Shown piece by piece: positions 18,901 to 26,652 of a stretch of DNA of 41,919 bases. The translations under genes were made by a program, and so were the position numbers. Below the pieces are notes generated by a model. That model saw only the letters and a program-made list of their open reading frames with translations. It did not search any database and was not told the DNA's origin. Origin of the DNA: an uncultured Clostridia bacterium (GTDB taxonomy: Bacteria > Bacillota > Clostridia > Christensenellales > UBA1242). How positions within the stretch are numbered: position 1 is the stretch's first letter; every line of letters begins with the position of its first letter. The stretch is from contig CALVTD010000005.1 in the NCBI GenBank assembly GCA_944359935.1, positions 1 to 41,919 on the forward strand. The letters are read 5' to 3'.

Positions 18901-21900
18901 AAGTTGACGCTTGATGTGGATGTAAAGTTCGCATCAACAACTGTTTGCAATCCGCTCTCGTCCACAACCTTAACATAGAAGCGCCTCTGCCCTGTTTCTG
19001 CTGCAACATTCAGCATCAGTTTGCCTGTTTGTGCATCGGCAGAGATTGAAATAATGTCTTGCAGTTTGTAAATGGCTGCTGTTTGCACGGCTGCATCGAT
19101 TGTTAAGGTGCTGTTCTGCTGCGACACAATCTGCTGACTTGCGGACACCGAAAGTTGCCTTAGTGTGATTTGCAACTGACCGGTTAATTCTTCCACCAAG
19201 AAGGTTCGCTCGTCCGCGGTCAAAATGATTGGCGCGCCTTCATGTGCATTGCCTTCGGCATCTTTGATGTCAAGATAAATTCCTGTGCCAACTGATTGCG
19301 CCTCAAACTGCAACAGTCCAGAAGTGTTTGCCTGAATGTTTGAAATTGTGTTTGCGGCAACTGAAATGTTGAATGAAAACTCATGTGAATTTGTCAGGCC
19401 CGTGCTGGAATAATCTGCCAGCGTTTTAAATTTAATGGTGTAATTGCCTCCGCCATTTTGCAAAGTCAGTATCTGAGAAAGGTTGACAGAGTTTTGTGTA
19501 AGTTCGCCCAAAGTCGCAATAACTTCGCCGTTTTCAATCACCTCAATTTGATAGCCTGCCGCATCATCAATCGCATCCCATGAAAGCACGTGGTCTAAAT
19601 AGTCTGCTGTTCGGTCTGCCGTGATTTGGCTGACATTGTCAATTCTGGTGATTGTTATCTGCTTTTGCGCGCTCTGCCCCTGCCAAGAATCAACCGCGCC
19701 CTCTCTTGTTGCATAAACGGTGATGGTGTAAACGCCGCTCTCCCAATCCTCTGGGAAGTTGAAGTGGTTGCCGTCAATCTGCGTTTCAAAATCCTTTTCC
19801 TCGCAACGCAAATGGAAGGTTACATCACTGTCGGTGCTTGTAAACGACAAGCCAGTTTCATCTTGTATGATTTGAGGCTGAGCCAAAATCCTGCCGTTAA
19901 ACGATGCCACCTCTTGGCTTGGCAAAGTAACTGCCTGGGTTGCCTTGTGGCTAACGCGCAAAGTGAACGCTCCGCTTTGACCTGCTATAAACTGCTGAAT
20001 ATCCGCGTTGGTTTGTGAAACATAATAGGTTTGAACAACGTCGCCGCCCTCTGCTTTTATTGTAAGTTCCACAATATACCCTTGTTGAGCCGCTTGTGAA
20101 GAGTTGTCGGTTATTGTAAGCAACCCTCTGTCGCTCACTGAAATTTGCAAAGGACTGAACTTGCCAACCGAAACGCTAACCTCGCCAGACATGATGTCAG
20201 TGGAGGATGTTGCCACAACTTTAAGCGTGTTTTGCTGCTCTGTAAACAGGTTTTGCGCAATTTGATAGGTTGTGGCTGTGGTTGAGCCAATCAATGAATT
20301 GTTTAAATAAATTTCAAATGTAACCTGGCTGGTTGAAGAGCCATTAAACTGCCAAGCAAGGTTTACCGACTTTTGCAGTTCTGCATCTATGGTTGTTTTG
20401 CTGGCGTCTATTGAAGCCGTAAGGTTTGTGGCGCTGTCTAGTTTTTTAACGTTTACGCTGTCTGCAAGTAGGGTTATCCCCCAATATCCTTTGCCTTGAA
20501 CAGACAAGTTATATTCGTCAATGTAGGCATAGATGCTTGCTGTGTAGTCGCCGTTAATGAGGTTGACGAGTTGCGAGTTGGTAAGTTGCAGCGAGTTTGT
20601 GCTTAAAGAAGAAATCGTTCTTTGAACCTCGCCCTCTGCATCCAAAATTACAACCTCATACCTAAGATTATTGGATGGCGAAGCAAGCAGCCAATCTGCC
20701 ACGAATGGTGAGAAATCATCCCAAATTAAATTGTTGTTTTGAATTGTTGCATTTGCCTGATAGGTAGAAAGTGAAACCTCAGCAACATCAAACTGAGAAG
20801 GCGTGCTGGAAACAAAGTAAATTTGGTCGCCGTCCTGCTCAAAAGTTGTGCCTTTAAGAACAACGGAAACCGTGTTTGCGTCAAGTTTAAACTGTGGCGA
20901 TGTGCCAATGCTGCTGTTGTTTACCAAAATGTCGGTAACATAGTTGGCGTCTGCCGAACCAATTTCAAAACTTGCATAGTAGTCTTGCCCCTGCCTAAAC
21001 ACTCTCAAAGATGAAACCGATGAAATTTTGTGGAAAATTATGGATGCAGATGCGTCCGCCTGCAAGGTGTTGTCGCTTTTTGCAATCACATAGAAGTTGT
21101 AGTCGCCTGGCTGCAAGAAATCATACTCTGCAACACTGAATTCATACAAGCCAGATTGTGCTGGCGCGGTGATTGTTTGTTGCAACTCATCACCCAGATA
21201 CACAAGATATTCTGGATTTTGCTGTGAAACGCCCTGCCATGAGATAATCTGTGTTTGTTCGTTATATGAAAGTTTAACGCTGTCTAACTTTGAAATCACA
21301 AGGTCGGTGCTGGAAGAGTCGTATCTTAAAGTTGCATATCTGGATGGCAAATAGTAAACGCCATCTTCACTTAAACTAATGTCGGCATAAACCTTGATTG
21401 TAACCTCAGTTCGCTGTGAGAAATAACTGTCAAAGACCGCATCGTTAGCCCTGAGCTCAGCAATTTCATCTTCCAAGTTAAAGGTTGTAAGTTGGGTTTC
21501 AAAATATCTAGAAATGCTGCCATTTTGTGAGGACACAGTGATGTCAACATGATAAGCGGTCACTTTGTCATTATGCGTGAAAGAAACTTGCTGCTGAGAA
21601 TAGTTCAACATGGTTGGCGTTTGGCTTCTGTGAAAAACAAAAGTTGCAAACGCGCTTTCAAGATTGATTGTTCCCGCCGTTGTAAAGCCCTCAAACTCTT
21701 CATAGCCGTTCAACCTTGCCCTGATTTGGAAATCGCCGTCATAGCCTGAAACACTAACTGTGCCGTCCTGCCCTGCCTCGCTGGTGATTAAGTCTGCGCC
21801 GTCTTTTTGAATAGTCATAGTTGCAAGGTCATCGCTGTTCACAACCCTTGCCACTGTGTCGCCCTCTTCCACAACCATCTCTGTTGGCATTGCCAATCTG

Positions 21901-24173
21901 TTGACTGTGAGAAGCGAGGTTGAATTTGTGTGGATAATTTGTTGTGCATCGGTTTGTGCGTATGCCTCCACTTCCACCGAATATTGTTCGCCGTTGGTGC
22001 CAAAGTCATATGCGGCCGGGAAGTTGAATGAAAGCACTTCTGCCTCTGCTGTGTCGTTGAACACCCTGCCAACCTCACTGCCGTTTACCTTTATGATGTA
22101 GCCATAGGCAAACTCAACCGTTTGAATTGAAAGAACATAGCCCGAGTTTTGTGCAAGTTCGGCAACAGATGCGCTGTAATCCAGCCTAATTGGCGCACTT
22201 GCAAGTTGCTGTGAAACATAGAACGTGTCGCTGCCGTATTCTTCACTTGGCAAATAGTTGTTTTCATCAACCGGCCAAGACTTAACCTCAATCACATAGT
22301 AACCAGCATCAAGTTGCTGTGAAATGTTTTGAGATGTGCTGAAAGTTTGTGGCTGAACTTCAGAGGTGTTAAAGGTTTCGTCAGTTTCATAAATGTTGTA
22401 AACATATTCCGCGCCATTCACCGCACTCCATTGATATTGTGTCTGCTCCAACAGCCCCCCGTCAAGATTTTGCATGGTTGGGCATTCAAGCATGGTCAGC
22501 AATTTTTGTGCAACTGATGGTGAAACCTCTTCACCTTCAACCGGTGTTCTTGTTGCTGTGATTTCAATGTTAAACTGTTGGGTTTCGCCATAAGCCTCTT
22601 TTGTTATTTTGCCAATGTTCAAAACTGTTTTGCCGGCCTCGTTAGAAACCTGAACATCTTGAACTTCAATGTCGTTAACTTTAACAATGTATGCGTTTGC
22701 ATTTTCAACATCGTCAAATTGCAGGATTGAATTTCCCTCTTCATCAAGGCTGTGTTGCAAATTGGTGATTTGGGCAAGATAGTAAACATCGCAAATTCTC
22801 TCTTCATCGCTCATAACTGCTTGCGAAGTGCTGTATCCTTCAAATCCAAACAGCCCGTTTTCAAGTGTTGGAACTGCCTGCACTGTGAAAACATTTTCGC
22901 CCTCAAACAAATCAAATTCCTGCGTCAAGGTGTAAACGCCGTCCTCGGCCTCGCCAGTAAACTCAAAAGTGAAAGAAAGGTTGTTTTGCCTTACGATAAA
23001 GCGCTTATTATATGGCGAATTGGTTGAAAAAGTTATCCTCGCCCTGCCGTCAACAATTTCAACATCCGCCTCAACATTTTTAACCTTACCAACAAGTTCG
23101 CTGTAAAGTTTTTGGTTGCCGTTTAAATATCCTTGCTGCGCCATTGCCTGATAGGTTAATCTGTAAACGCCTTCCTGCATGCCAGGCAAAATGCTGGAAG
23201 TATCCTGGGTTCTAAACTCGGTGGCGTTTTCGCCTGTTGGAGTTGTGACATTCAGCACATATTCCTCTGCGCCCTCAACTCCTTGCCAAGATAAACTTTC
23301 TCCTGAAACAGAAATCTGCGGAGTGGTGAGTTTTTGAACAGTTTGAGTAAGCGTTTTCGACTGCCCTTGTGCGCTGGTCAAAACCAGCCTCACCTCTATG
23401 CTTTCTCCCTCGTCAAAATATGTAAAATCATATGTATGCTGGCCGCCCGACACCTCTCTTTGCACGCCGTCAATAGCAAGAATCCCATCACCGACTCCCG
23501 CCCAAGAGATTGTCGCTTGTTGCGAACCGAACTCGCTGCTACTTTCAACCGTGAGGTTGGTTGCGCCTTGCGTCAAATCAAAGTAAAAGGAGATGCCCGA
23601 AGAGAAGTTGGATGCGTCCACATTCTCGCCGCTCAGTGCCCTAACGCTTACGGTGTATTCTCCCGCTTGCTCAACGCGGTAAGAGTTTGTTTGTGCCTGC
23701 ACCAAACTCTGCTCTCCGTTTAAAGAAATTTGCAATTCGTAATTTGCCGCAACGCTTTCGCCATTGACGGTTATGTCACTTTTATCCCAAGTCAGCACTC
23801 CGTCATTTGTCACTTTCAAATTGGTTGGCGTTAAGAATTTGTATTTGACATAAACCTCCATGGCGTCGATGAACATGTCGCCGTCATACGCGCTAACAAC
23901 CGCCCTGCCGCTTTGCTGCGCAACAAAAGTTTGCTGCTCGGTTAAAGACAGCACCTGCTCGTTATCGCTAACAAACGACAACTCGTTATCAGCCGAGATA
24001 TAATCGTTTGGGTCAAACTCTTCGCCTACCGACAAGGTTATGCTGTCTTGGCTGAACTGGCATTCGTAATCAAATTTATTAGAACAAGCGGTCAAACAAA
24101 AAAAAGCCAATATCACAATCACTGTGATAATTGACATTAGTGCCGCTTTGGTTTTTGTCATTTGCATTTTCAC
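12981..24173 (-). CDS. Giant lipoprotein of fibronectin/Ig-like repeats (about 3,730 residues)
   Basis: The N-terminus is a lipoprotein signal peptide with lipobox LTAC and lipidated Cys30, so the protein is anchored outside the membrane by its N-terminus; no LPXTG or C-terminal helix exists. Residues about 31-112 form a BIG2-like module. From about 113 to 3,300 come at least two dozen degenerate FnIII-like units of 80-110 residues, each marked by an L-x-W core strand followed by a Y-x-V/I-x-V/I-NG strand and a closing Y-x-V-x-V-x-A strand. From residue 3,304 a GDGSxxNPYQI motif opens a C-terminal module with a GNYDGGGNTI (GLUG-like) element and Gly/Asn/Ser-rich beta-helix repeats. The composition is rich in Gln, Thr, Ser and Asn. 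The start could be GTG at 24173 or ATG at 24167. It probably works as a long surface adhesin or a carbohydrate-contacting fibre; function is inferred. Confidence 0.85.
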   Translation of the reverse strand: MKMQMTKTKAALMSIITVIVILAFFCLTACSNKFDYECQFSQDSITLSVGEEFDPNDYISADNELSFVSDNEQVLSLTEQQTFVAQQSGRAVVSAYDGDMFIDAMEVYVKYKFLTPTNLKVTNDGVLTWDKSDITVNGESVAANYELQISLNGEQSLVQAQTNSYRVEQAGEYTVSVRALSGENVDASNFSSGISFYFDLTQGATNLTVESSSEFGSQQATISWAGVGDGILAIDGVQREVSGGQHTYDFTYFDEGESIEVRLVLTSAQGQSKTLTQTVQKLTTPQISVSGESLSWQGVEGAEEYVLNVTTPTGENATEFRTQDTSSILPGMQEGVYRLTYQAMAQQGYLNGNQKLYSELVGKVKNVEADVEIVDGRARITFSTNSPYNKRFIVRQNNLSFTFEFTGEAEDGVYTLTQEFDLFEGENVFTVQAVPTLENGLFGFEGYSTSQAVMSDEERICDVYYLAQITNLQHSLDEEGNSILQFDDVENANAYIVKVNDIEVQDVQVSNEAGKTVLNIGKITKEAYGETQQFNIEITATRTPVEGEEVSPSVAQKLLTMLECPTMQNLDGGLLEQTQYQWSAVNGAEYVYNIYETDETFNTSEVQPQTFSTSQNISQQLDAGYYVIEVKSWPVDENNYLPSEEYGSDTFYVSQQLASAPIRLDYSASVAELAQNSGYVLSIQTVEFAYGYIIKVNGSEVGRVFNDTAEAEVLSFNFPAAYDFGTNGEQYSVEVEAYAQTDAQQIIHTNSTSLLTVNRLAMPTEMVVEEGDTVARVVNSDDLATMTIQKDGADLITSEAGQDGTVSVSGYDGDFQIRARLNGYEEFEGFTTAGTINLESAFATFVFHRSQTPTMLNYSQQQVSFTHNDKVTAYHVDITVSSQNGSISRYFETQLTTFNLEDEIAELRANDAVFDSYFSQRTEVTIKVYADISLSEDGVYYLPSRYATLRYDSSSTDLVISKLDSVKLSYNEQTQIISWQGVSQQNPEYLVYLGDELQQTITAPAQSGLYEFSVAEYDFLQPGDYNFYVIAKSDNTLQADASASIIFHKISSVSSLRVFRQGQDYYASFEIGSADANYVTDILVNNSSIGTSPQFKLDANTVSVVLKGTTFEQDGDQIYFVSSTPSQFDVAEVSLSTYQANATIQNNNLIWDDFSPFVADWLLASPSNNLRYEVVILDAEGEVQRTISSLSTNSLQLTNSQLVNLINGDYTASIYAYIDEYNLSVQGKGYWGITLLADSVNVKKLDSATNLTASIDASKTTIDAELQKSVNLAWQFNGSSTSQVTFEIYLNNSLIGSTTATTYQIAQNLFTEQQNTLKVVATSSTDIMSGEVSVSVGKFSPLQISVSDRGLLTITDNSSQAAQQGYIVELTIKAEGGDVVQTYYVSQTNADIQQFIAGQSGAFTLRVSHKATQAVTLPSQEVASFNGRILAQPQIIQDETGLSFTSTDSDVTFHLRCEEKDFETQIDGNHFNFPEDWESGVYTITVYATREGAVDSWQGQSAQKQITITRIDNVSQITADRTADYLDHVLSWDAIDDAAGYQIEVIENGEVIATLGELTQNSVNLSQILTLQNGGGNYTIKFKTLADYSSTGLTNSHEFSFNISVAANTISNIQANTSGLLQFEAQSVGTGIYLDIKDAEGNAHEGAPIILTADERTFLVEELTGQLQITLRQLSVSASQQIVSQQNSTLTIDAAVQTAAIYKLQDIISISADAQTGKLMLNVAAETGQRRFYVKVVDESGLQTVVDANFTSTSSVNFEMLAIELCEMFPLTDGETFDFTIYSVIDGMLRSDEASFQFTYRDSNGTVVQEKLSETEDYIVIKDNGTNQIENNITAIHVRNGGGPAGTHYEIDIADVQGYWITHTYMKDGQEVTEQSFSYTNITGEGYTSVPCYAINITNLLENMNASAPAYLQVGYITTQADDQFIVNGFTQSMIYTKLSGPTNFTIDEGNLSWQNSAGANTGFVISLENQTGTNQIFISASNATYYLGENITYVGEFEVALQAVSSQLGVLPSNKLYYEKDGERGTVRKLDQIDTPLTISNGVMSLSFDDQREIPEQGDETAEEYIAKLDSLERRLAKSGEATIWTSANFASRLLEDVLKYPLDYNLEDLQNLEFNLKFINTQTQQEYVTSVSAIQLLARFDEATLETFNTVITSLNNTPYASRLWAVYNILTSAYYFNGVATSSLLFDEIGSGENGVYGKVSANTIPAGVYDIYIQQQGSQENSTLSSAYSLKQSGITIIASPQTIADEIEEADGSSQYIIKFRPVTNADGENYTDYTLVLKNKNTTVGENNIEYNSTVTYNITFDGAVWTRTAYAEGGATTQQLQTDEEGFVLISINGKEDGLIYETGIVDIYGNTVELEGNDFTANVYVNGSDTALNSKTEEISVVFLQFNINSLQLQNGVFAWENFSVSNRIYSTTVLYKFATSNAQELTLSGQNPTLSFNNAGLYEYVTFYTQGSASDFSITVDSPTYTINNVYKLSAPNVRVVDGKFSIADSNAAFTAQEFLISNNVYQTDHEDMFALSTNRQDSVTYQTGVNSILSSQTARYELGLTERTANTFYFATSGDNFEMLDGFEIETERNNYLQGSDRDGYIITVNQTDDGYTNLYLQSATTSVTAGKLEMDDDISVTDGDVHWQSASGFERLSLADDLEIVYEVMVEYYRQTSSGWEASTQDTTTYYTTNTYLSADNIIDPVATEYRYAVYVKAHAYSPSSNGTITTLEGERYVPVNQSQYTDNLTFVLEGELYHTAASADELLQRAPQVENFQISNGKITWTYDGTAEFEVYIAEQARSTILNGTYSQEEGVYTFTLSQNAEQLSDNQTYNFSILAKQSGKITSNTNVMFESAQARILSVLEQTDFTTDQVESTSGGTLNSVDFSQYFTRSIISNKNYIALEVTADLGEEQFAYTITNASRVLYIQIGGTDEGQANTIYLPEGSEGVNIVVQPIPGATSNTILSAYRPTTISFSYVDWSEQDILYFDEQSQTFYWTYGVKFSDRTLGQTAIYTDDMGTPYGFVQGERLQAEQVVLDGETYVPVMYYVGQYNTYYVDIHDTYAVVEQDGTVRIYANQATDMFELAEDGTYQPSGLTMTEGIGYEFGASSWAVLAKMPFDDEQATYYIPAELMQYQSDGESVTFTVLENTPLYVDEEASVVAALDDGVALEVNNYNAEAPYQEIVLGGETVYVSTENVYHFLQQDESFSQNISSMHFKVTIVTEYSYDESYYTYSVRDTREYNNVPLGSLQTQFGDYNVAEEGIYVSSFEPNLIGTIVEFSVQARKSQNNLLSSPLELSGEMQFDLFELGDGSESNPYQIANMQQFENISYRYEKQSYHNTYNRKLYVERRSRYSGSTEIVTNETSFTQITDDEGIYNFLQTQNLEMDVQGFVISQPFVGNYDGGGNTIDVTISALSTLDTPITARISSSTGSQDVSFEQGAAVFKEIGAGSVVENLSISFGLTFNDTLAEQLGSGSALVGGLVLSNNGTVSSVEVTSSSVVFASAMTSAGTLAVAPIVAENRQVAREISSQADVSITNSFSRSAQNFMYGALVGFNNTTNGQILLAQNDGNISARFTNNQNGVVMASGIAISNVNAIIEMSVNNGDVTSVSTRGSAYAAGVAVHSYGGSIYHSANTGDIMAANAGGIIYNGAGVRSTGTVAMGRVNQAYNNLFASSATYTTDSGTNCTYAGYNPTLGLTYVRITTNTDINCRSSGYVLRVLYTSVENYSVQIVQN

Positions 24174-24179
24174 AAGATT

Positions 24180-24209
24180 ATTTTAACACTTTTCAAAGTT
24201 TTTTATCAA
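24180..24209 (-). promoter_or_regulatory. Putative promoter of the giant lipoprotein gene, leaderless or near-leaderless
   Basis: Minus-strand TTGATA (24209-24204) and TAAAAT (24185-24180) are 18 bp apart. The -10 ends 6 nt before the GTG start and 12 nt before the first ATG. No Shine-Dalgarno is present. Confidence 0.45.
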
Positions 24210-24246
24210 ACGAAATTAAATATATTTTATATTATTTTAAAAATTT

Positions 24247-25071
24247 TTAAATGTATTTTTTTGCCCAGTCTGGTTTGGCAATAAAAACTTTTTGCGTTAA
24301 ATAATCAAAATTTTCATTGATTTTTTTAATTTTTAAATAAAAACAGTGCAATTTTTGATATTTTTGCTTAAATTTTTTGTTAATTTGGTTTTTTCCATAT
24401 TTTCCATCTCCAATTATTGGAAAACCCATGTAGGCAAGATGCGCCCTGATTTGATGCGTTCTTCCTGTAAGCAAATCCACCTCAACCAAACTTGTTTGCT
24501 CGCCAGCCTTAACGGTTTTAAACCTTGCCGAAATTTTAACCGCCTTCTGCACAAAAGATGGATATATTTTCACTTCGCTGCGCTTTGAATCCTTAACCAA
24601 GTAGGCACTTATCTCTTCGCCATTGAAATTTGGCCTGCCAAAAACCTCACAAACATACTTTTTTTGAATGTTGTGGTTTTTAAAAGCCTGTTTTAAAGCA
24701 TTTTCCGCCTCTTTTGTTTTGGCAAGTATAACAATTCCTGTGGTGTTTCTGTCCAGCCTATGCACTGCAATGGTTTTTGTGCACTCTTCCAAACTGTTTT
24801 CACCCTGCACCTCAATGCCCGCACCTTTGTTCACGACAAGCACATTTTCATCTTCATAAATCGTTTCAAACTTAGGCTGAGGAGCCTCTTCGCAAAACAC
24901 AACCACGCTTTGCCCTGCATAAACAAAGTCGTTTTCATTTAATCTTACGCCATCAAGTTTCACATCTTTATTTTTTAAAATTTTATTAGTTTGCGCACTT
25001 GAAAACCCATAATTTAATAAAAAATCACGAATTTTTTGATTTTTTTGAACATTTATTTGTAATTTTTGCAT
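24247..25071 (-). CDS. RluA-family 23S rRNA/tRNA pseudouridine synthase
   Basis: The 274-residue protein converts uridine to pseudouridine in a structured RNA. An N-terminal S4 RNA-binding domain (about 1-58) is followed by the RluA catalytic domain with the signature HRLDRNTTG at 104-112, catalytic Asp107, and the later GRTHQIRAHLAY-GFPIIGDGKYG segment. The combination of S4 plus this domain fits RluC/RluD types, but the target site cannot be read from sequence. The family's usual length is about 300. There is no Shine-Dalgarno at a normal distance: AAGGAG at 25108-25113 is about 37 nt from the ATG, with a short AT-rich hairpin between them. It is divergent from yabP. Confidence 0.9.
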   Translation of the reverse strand: MQKLQINVQKNQKIRDFLLNYGFSSAQTNKILKNKDVKLDGVRLNENDFVYAGQSVVVFCEEAPQPKFETIYEDENVLVVNKGAGIEVQGENSLEECTKTIAVHRLDRNTTGIVILAKTKEAENALKQAFKNHNIQKKYVCEVFGRPNFNGEEISAYLVKDSKRSEVKIYPSFVQKAVKISARFKTVKAGEQTSLVEVDLLTGRTHQIRAHLAYMGFPIIGDGKYGKNQINKKFKQKYQKLHCFYLKIKKINENFDYLTQKVFIAKPDWAKKYI

Positions 25072-25186
25072 AATTATTTATTCAAGATTTTTTAAAATCT
25101 TTTTTCTCCTTGAATATATCATATCATAAAATGCGCAGAATTGCATATTTTTTTTGTTAAAAAAATATATATTTGTAGGAGGAAAT

Positions 25187-25438
25187 ATGGCTGAATTTGT
25201 TTCAATCGAAAATCAAAATTTAATTGTAATAAAGGGCGCAACAAAGGTGTGCTCTTCCACTCAAAGTCAAGCCGTAGTGCAAAGCGGCGACACAACCATC
25301 ACAATCTCGGGCAGCGACATGGAGGTTAAAAAACTTGACCTAGACGGCAAAGAGGTTTGTTTTGCAGGAAAAATAAACAATGTAAAGTTTTCAAGCAAGG
25401 CTGATAAGCAACCGCTGCTGAAAAGGATTTTTAAATAA
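25187..25438 (+). CDS. yabP: Sporulation protein YabP
   Basis: YabP is a small protein of unknown mechanism that is needed for endospore coat or cortex formation. The 83-residue product matches the family's length and shape: repeated beta strands with the G-x-x-V...T-x-I-x-I-x-G-x-x-M/L-x-V-K-x-L-D-L core and the C-terminal LLKRIFK. The ATG at 25187 is chosen because AGGAGG (25177-25182) ends 4 nt before it; a frame from 25154 has no such signal. It overlaps yabQ by one base (TAATG), the same pairing as in other spore formers, where divIC follows. The usual upstream yabO/rqcP is missing here. Confidence 0.85.
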   Translation: MAEFVSIENQNLIVIKGATKVCSSTQSQAVVQSGDTTITISGSDMEVKKLDLDGKEVCFAGKINNVKFSSKADKQPLLKRIFK

Positions 25439-25782
25439 TGCTTTACTCCACGCTGTCTCAACCCCTAGTTTTTTTGTGCATGTTTGCCAGTGGCCTGGCA
25501 GGCGGGCTTACATTTGTGTTTACCAGACTAATCTCTTTTGCTTGCAAAAACAATAAAGCGGTTTTGCAGATTGGTTATTTTTTCAGCGCGCTAAGTTGCG
25601 CCGCAATCTTTTATTTTGTAAACCTTTCCGTAAACTACGGAGAACTTAGGTTTTTCGCGCTTGCAACCTTCGTTATCGCTGTAACTATTATGCAATTCGT
25701 TTTAAGCAAAACTTTTGGCAAACTTTTTAAATTGTGCTATAATAAATTCCATGCAAGAGGAAAAAACAAAAAAAATTCTTAA
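25438..25782 (+). CDS. yabQ: Spore cortex protein YabQ
   Basis: YabQ is a polytopic membrane protein found in the outer forespore membrane and needed for cortex formation. The 114-residue product has three hydrophobic helices (about 8-32, 41-60 and 69-92) and a basic C-terminus. The N-terminal helix has the L-x-Q-x-x-x-F-L...SG...G-x-x-F-V/D-x-x-R pattern of the family. Identity is supported by its position straight after yabP, with AAAGGA at 25422-25427. The 3' end carries a complete sigma-A promoter for the next gene. Confidence 0.8.
   Translation: MLYSTLSQPLVFLCMFASGLAGGLTFVFTRLISFACKNNKAVLQIGYFFSALSCAAIFYFVNLSVNYGELRFFALATFVIAVTIMQFVLSKTFGKLFKLCYNKFHARGKNKKNS
25715..25743 (+). promoter_or_regulatory. 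Sigma-A promoter inside yabQ, predicted leaderless start
   Basis: TTGGCA (25715-25720), 17 bp, TATAAT (25738-25743), preceded by TGC to give an extended -10. The -10 ends 7 nt before the ATG at 25751, so the transcript is expected to begin at the start codon. Confidence 0.65.
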
Positions 25783-25951
25783 AATTGTTGCTTGGGCACT
25801 GTTTGTTTTGGCAATTATCGCCATAATTGTTATGTGCATTGTCTCCGCCGTTATTAAACAGGACGCTCAGTCTATTCAAGACGACAACCAGCAAATTGAA
25901 GACATCTTAGGAGAAGAGGAAGAGGTCTCTATCCTATTAAATTTAAAATAG
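25751..25951 (+). CDS. Small single-pass membrane protein in the divIC position
   Basis: The 66-residue product has a short basic N-terminus, one hydrophobic helix (about 10-34), then a Gln/Asp/Glu-rich stretch that may be a short coiled coil, and an acidic EEEE tract. After yabP-yabQ many spore formers carry divIC, whose product has a membrane helix followed by a coiled coil in the division complex. This product is much shorter than DivIC (about 100-130 residues) and lacks its conserved C-terminal part, so it may be a reduced DivIC-like protein or something unrelated. The start at 25751 follows from the promoter position; no Shine-Dalgarno is present. It overlaps the end of yabQ by 32 bp and the convergent cvpA gene by 23 bp. 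Confidence 0.6.
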   Translation: MQEEKTKKILKIVAWALFVLAIIAIIVMCIVSAVIKQDAQSIQDDNQQIEDILGEEEEVSILLNLK

Positions 25952-26609
25952 CATCTCCATATTTATAATAGAACAGGGCAGAAACATAGCCTTGTTCTAT
26001 TTTTTCAATCAGCCATTGCGACAACATAAATTGACTGATGCAAATAAGCACTGCGGTGAAGATTAAATAAATTGCAAGTCCCATCACCACCCCAAAAATA
26101 AAGCCTAGCGCCCTGTCTGTTACGCGAAGAAATTTGATTTTAACCTTGCTTAAATAAATTTGTAATATTTTTAGCAAAAAATAAACCACGATAAGTATTA
26201 TCGCAAACGCAATCACTTTCATAAATAAGTTGTAAAGCCGTGGCACCATCAAACTACTGACGGTAAAGTTTCCAGTAAAGGTTATGTTTTCTATAACGCT
26301 TGTAAGAATAGTTTTTACAAAATATGGCATATCACTTTCTTGAATAAAGGCAAGCATCTGCTCGCTGTTTTCAAACTGTTGAGAAACCAAGCCTTCATCC
26401 AACCCACTTAAAATTGATGTAACCCAGTTTGAAATAGGTTGCTCAATAAAACCCGCCTCCACAAAAATTTGTGCCAGCCACGACGCCATGAAAAAGGCTA
26501 TTACCGCCGCAAGCGCCAACGAAAACAATGAAAACACACTTTTCACAAAGCCTTTAAACGCACCTTCCACCGAGGCTGCCGCCAAAATTGCAATTAAGAT
26601 TGTGTTCAC
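25929..26609 (-). CDS. cvpA: CvpA family membrane protein
   Basis: The family is named for colicin V production and is a small multi-pass membrane protein; its general role is not settled. The product (226 residues from the GTG at 26609) has an N-terminal helix with the family's A-x-x-G-x-x-K-G-F-V-K-S-V-F motif, a second helix at once, a long exterior loop (about 50-115), and two or three further helices. The C-terminal half keeps the R-x-L-G-F-x-F-G-V-x-x-G sequence typical of CvpA. A longer frame opens with TTG at 26645; neither start has a clear Shine-Dalgarno. GTG at 26609 gives the family's usual N-terminus. The 3' end overlaps the convergent small membrane protein gene. Confidence 0.8.
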   Translation of the reverse strand: MNTILIAILAAASVEGAFKGFVKSVFSLFSLALAAVIAFFMASWLAQIFVEAGFIEQPISNWVTSILSGLDEGLVSQQFENSEQMLAFIQESDMPYFVKTILTSVIENITFTGNFTVSSLMVPRLYNLFMKVIAFAIILIVVYFLLKILQIYLSKVKIKFLRVTDRALGFIFGVVMGLAIYLIFTAVLICISQFMLSQWLIEKIEQGYVSALFYYKYGDAILNLIG

Positions 26610-26652
26610 CCTTATTTTTTTGACTACTTGAAAATTTTTTTGCAAATTTTAA

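Noticed and set aside
12981..24173. Tandem DNA repeats in the giant gene
   Set aside because: The repeat pattern is visible in the protein only; the DNA units are too different to be recent duplications, so no repeat feature is listed.
25104..25150. A sporulation sigma-E promoter before yabP
   Set aside because: CATAAAAT resembles a sigma-E -10, but no matching -35 was found at the right distance.
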